DNA from: a virus
Length of the DNA stretch: 39,146 bases
Virus record (IMG/VR): IMGVR_UViG_3300050121_000224
Span: 1-39,146 of that record
Reading direction: 5' to 3' (one strand)
The notes under the pieces were generated by a model. It did not search any database. It was not told the origin of the DNA and worked only from the letters and a program-made list of their open reading frames with translations. Of the stretch, positions 37,495 through 39,146 are shown in pieces. The position numbers and the translations under genes are program-made. How positions within the stretch are numbered: the stretch's first letter is position 1; each line of letters starts with the position of its first letter.

Positions 37495-39080
37495 ACACAG
37501 TAAGAGCAGTAACAGTTATCCCAGCCACGGTCAGCCGTTTTTCACCAGATTTTATAGGCATAATGTCAAAAAAAAGAGTGGCTGCCTATGCGAGAGTTTC
37601 AACCGACAATGAGGAACAGTTATCAAGCTACGATGCACAGGTTGATTATTACACAAGGTTCATCAATGCAAATGACATATGGGATTTGGTTGAGGTTTAT
37701 ACTGATCAGGGTATTTCTGCAACAAGTACCAAAAAGCGTGATGGTTTCAATCGGATGATTACAGATGCTTTAGGTGGTAAAATAGATATGGTTATAACTA
37801 AGTCGGTATCACGTTTTGCAAGAAATACTGTGGATACCCTTACCACAGTCCGTCATCTTAAGGAAAAAGGTGTTGAGGTTTATTTTGAGAAAGAAAATAT
37901 TTACACGCTTGATAGCAAAGGTGAACTACTAATTACAATAATGTCCAGCTTGGCTCAGGAAGAATCAAGGTCAATTAGTGAAAACGTTACATGGGGACAA
38001 CGCAAACGCTTCGCTGACGGTAAGGTAAGCCTACCGTATAAGAATTTCCTTGGCTACGAAAAAGGAGCAGATGGACAGCCAAAAATCGTGGAAAAGGAAG
38101 CAGTATTTGTTCGACTCATATACAAGCTGTTTCTTGAAGGCAAAGCACCGTCAAGTATTGCAAAACACCTAACAAACAGCAAGATACCCACTCCCTCAGG
38201 TAAAGAAATATGGCAGTCCAGCACAGTTGAAAGCATACTTCAAAACGAAAAATATAAAGGTTCAGCTCTTCTTCAAAAGAAATTCACAGTAGATTTTCTC
38301 ACTAAGAAGCAGAAAACAAACGAGGGAGAAGTGCCACAGTACTATGTGGAAAAAAGTCATCCTGCGATTATTTTTCCAGAGGTATTTGACCTTGCACAAC
38401 ATGAGTTCAAAAAAAGGAAAAGTATCGGGCGGTATACCACAAGTAGCGGATGCTTTTCAAGCAAGGTTATCTGCGGTGAATGCGGCAGCTTTTACGGCAG
38501 TAAGGTGTGGCATTCCACAAGCAAATATCGAAGAATGATATGGCAATGCAATGGCAAGTTTAAAAGCGATAAAATATGTCAAACACCGCATTTTTATGAG
38601 GATACCCTCAAGCAAGCATTTACTGACGCCTTTAACAGCTTGATTGAAAACAAAGACGAAATCCTGCAAGGCTACGAAGACATTATTGACTCTTTGACTG
38701 ACACCACTGCCCTTGGCGAAGAGAGTGCCAAGCTCGAAGGCGAGTGTGACGTGTTGCTCATAATGATGCACAAGTGCGTGGAGGAAAACGCTCAGACTGC
38801 CCTTGACCAAGCAGACTACCAACGGCGGTACGATGCCTTGGTTAAACGATACGAAACCGCCAAGAGCAGGCTTGCAGAAATTGATGATATGAGGTTGGAG
38901 CGAGCTGCCAAACGTAAGAACATATCAATATTTATAAAAACCCTTGAACAAAAAGAGACACTTCTGACTGAGTTTGATGAGGAGCTTTGGAACTCCACAG
39001 TGGATATGGTAACAATAAATTCGGAACATGAGATTGCATTTATTTTTAAGGATGGTATGGAGTTGGATTGGAAGATATGA
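37491..39080 (+). CDS. large serine recombinase 2 (probable integrase)
   Basis: Site-specific recombinase of 529 residues with all usual parts: catalytic domain with nucleophile S37 in YARVSTD and ITKSVSRFARNT, the recombinase domain (IPTPSGKEIWQSSTVESILQNEKYKGSALLQKKF), a zinc ribbon with CGECGSFYGSKVWH and WQCNG...CQTPHF, and a C-terminal coiled coil (about residues 430-490) that controls the direction of the reaction. It is the full-length member of the pair and the likely prophage integrase. It starts by a 4-bp overlap and is followed by a strong terminator. The attachment site should lie close to this gene but cannot be recognised in the sequence. Confidence 0.92.
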   Translation: MNTVRAVTVIPATVSRFSPDFIGIMSKKRVAAYARVSTDNEEQLSSYDAQVDYYTRFINANDIWDLVEVYTDQGISATSTKKRDGFNRMITDALGGKIDMVITKSVSRFARNTVDTLTTVRHLKEKGVEVYFEKENIYTLDSKGELLITIMSSLAQEESRSISENVTWGQRKRFADGKVSLPYKNFLGYEKGADGQPKIVEKEAVFVRLIYKLFLEGKAPSSIAKHLTNSKIPTPSGKEIWQSSTVESILQNEKYKGSALLQKKFTVDFLTKKQKTNEGEVPQYYVEKSHPAIIFPEVFDLAQHEFKKRKSIGRYTTSSGCFSSKVICGECGSFYGSKVWHSTSKYRRMIWQCNGKFKSDKICQTPHFYEDTLKQAFTDAFNSLIENKDEILQGYEDIIDSLTDTTALGEESAKLEGECDVLLIMMHKCVEENAQTALDQADYQRRYDALVKRYETAKSRLAEIDDMRLERAAKRKNISIFIKTLEQKETLLTEFDEELWNSTVDMVTINSEHEIAFIFKDGMELDWKI

Positions 39081-39091
39081 TATTGAGAGAC

Positions 39092-39136
39092 AAAACCCGC
39101 AGGGTTGGCATTTCTGCCAACCCTGCGGGTTTTTTT
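39092..39136 (+). terminator. strong intrinsic terminator behind the recombinases
   Basis: A perfect 19-bp stem (39092-39110 with 39115-39133) around TTTC, with seven T at 39130-39136. The AAAACCCGCAGGGTTGGCA arm is GC-rich in the middle, unlike the phage average. It ends the integration module and lies 10 bp from the window end. Confidence 0.9.
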
Positions 39137-39146
39137 ATATACAGGT

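Noticed and set aside
1-39146. CRISPR array, tRNA or rRNA genes
   Set aside because: No regularly spaced repeats of CRISPR type, no cloverleaf and no rRNA segments were recognised on reading; the tape measure repeats are coding.

Overview
The window is a large piece of a tailed-phage (siphovirus, HK97-type) prophage from a low-GC Firmicute, most likely a member of the Clostridia. The evidence is AT-rich DNA, strong GGAGG-type ribosome binding sites, frequent TTG/GTG starts, and gene families typical of clostridial prophages: VapE primase-helicase, VRR-NUC, SNF2 helicase, an ArpU-like late regulator, HNH, P27-type small terminase, HK97 portal/ClpP protease/capsid, and tandem large serine recombinases. 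No host gene is seen. The left edge cuts the VapE gene, so the early/lysogeny region lies outside; the right edge lies just past a strong terminator behind the recombinases.

Layout: (1) 1-4489, replication module (VapE, VRR-NUC, SNF2 helicase, small acidic protein, late-regulator-like protein), with a dense GAACAA/TTGTTC repeat region at 2062-2260. (2) 4490-5192, late leader: 9-bp tandem repeats next to a -10-like site, a 16-bp hairpin, the HNH gene and a probable cos region. (3) 5193-11409, small terminase, a short DNA methyltransferase, and two paralogous ParB-domain methyltransferases that differ in catalytic motif (SPPY versus DPPW). The two paralogues flank an AT-rich cargo block (membrane protein, Imm-5-like protein, DUF4238 protein) that has its own promoter. 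(4) 11396-15537, an accessory cassette: a ribbon-helix-helix repressor on the minus strand, a TTGACT-N17-TATAAT promoter with tandem operator-like repeats, then SLOG protein, small proteins, a degenerate amidoligase-like protein, an intact-looking amidoligase, a gamma-glutamylcyclotransferase and two small proteins. (5) 15622-24234, large terminase, a VOC-family cargo gene with its own promoter, portal, ClpP-like prohead protease, capsid, head fibre, connectors, major tail protein with an Ig-like domain, and tail chaperone with a CCCAAAC -1 frameshift site. (6) 24250-33826, tape measure with five 40-residue repeats, distal tail protein, tail endopeptidase-like protein, and fibre/receptor-binding candidates. 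(7) 33935-35492, holin and an amidase whose SPOR region is interrupted by about 285 bp carrying two terminators. (8) 35553-39136, HTH/zinc-ribbon protein, SHOCT-like small protein, two large serine recombinases and a terminator.

The late genes are all on the plus strand and tightly packed. Many of the few gaps hold a short perfect hairpin just before the next ribosome binding site. The two terminase genes, normally adjacent, are separated by about 10 kb of methyltransferases and accessory genes, which marks this interval as the phage's cargo site. The most interesting region is the independently regulated SLOG/amidoligase/cyclotransferase cassette at 11396-15537.
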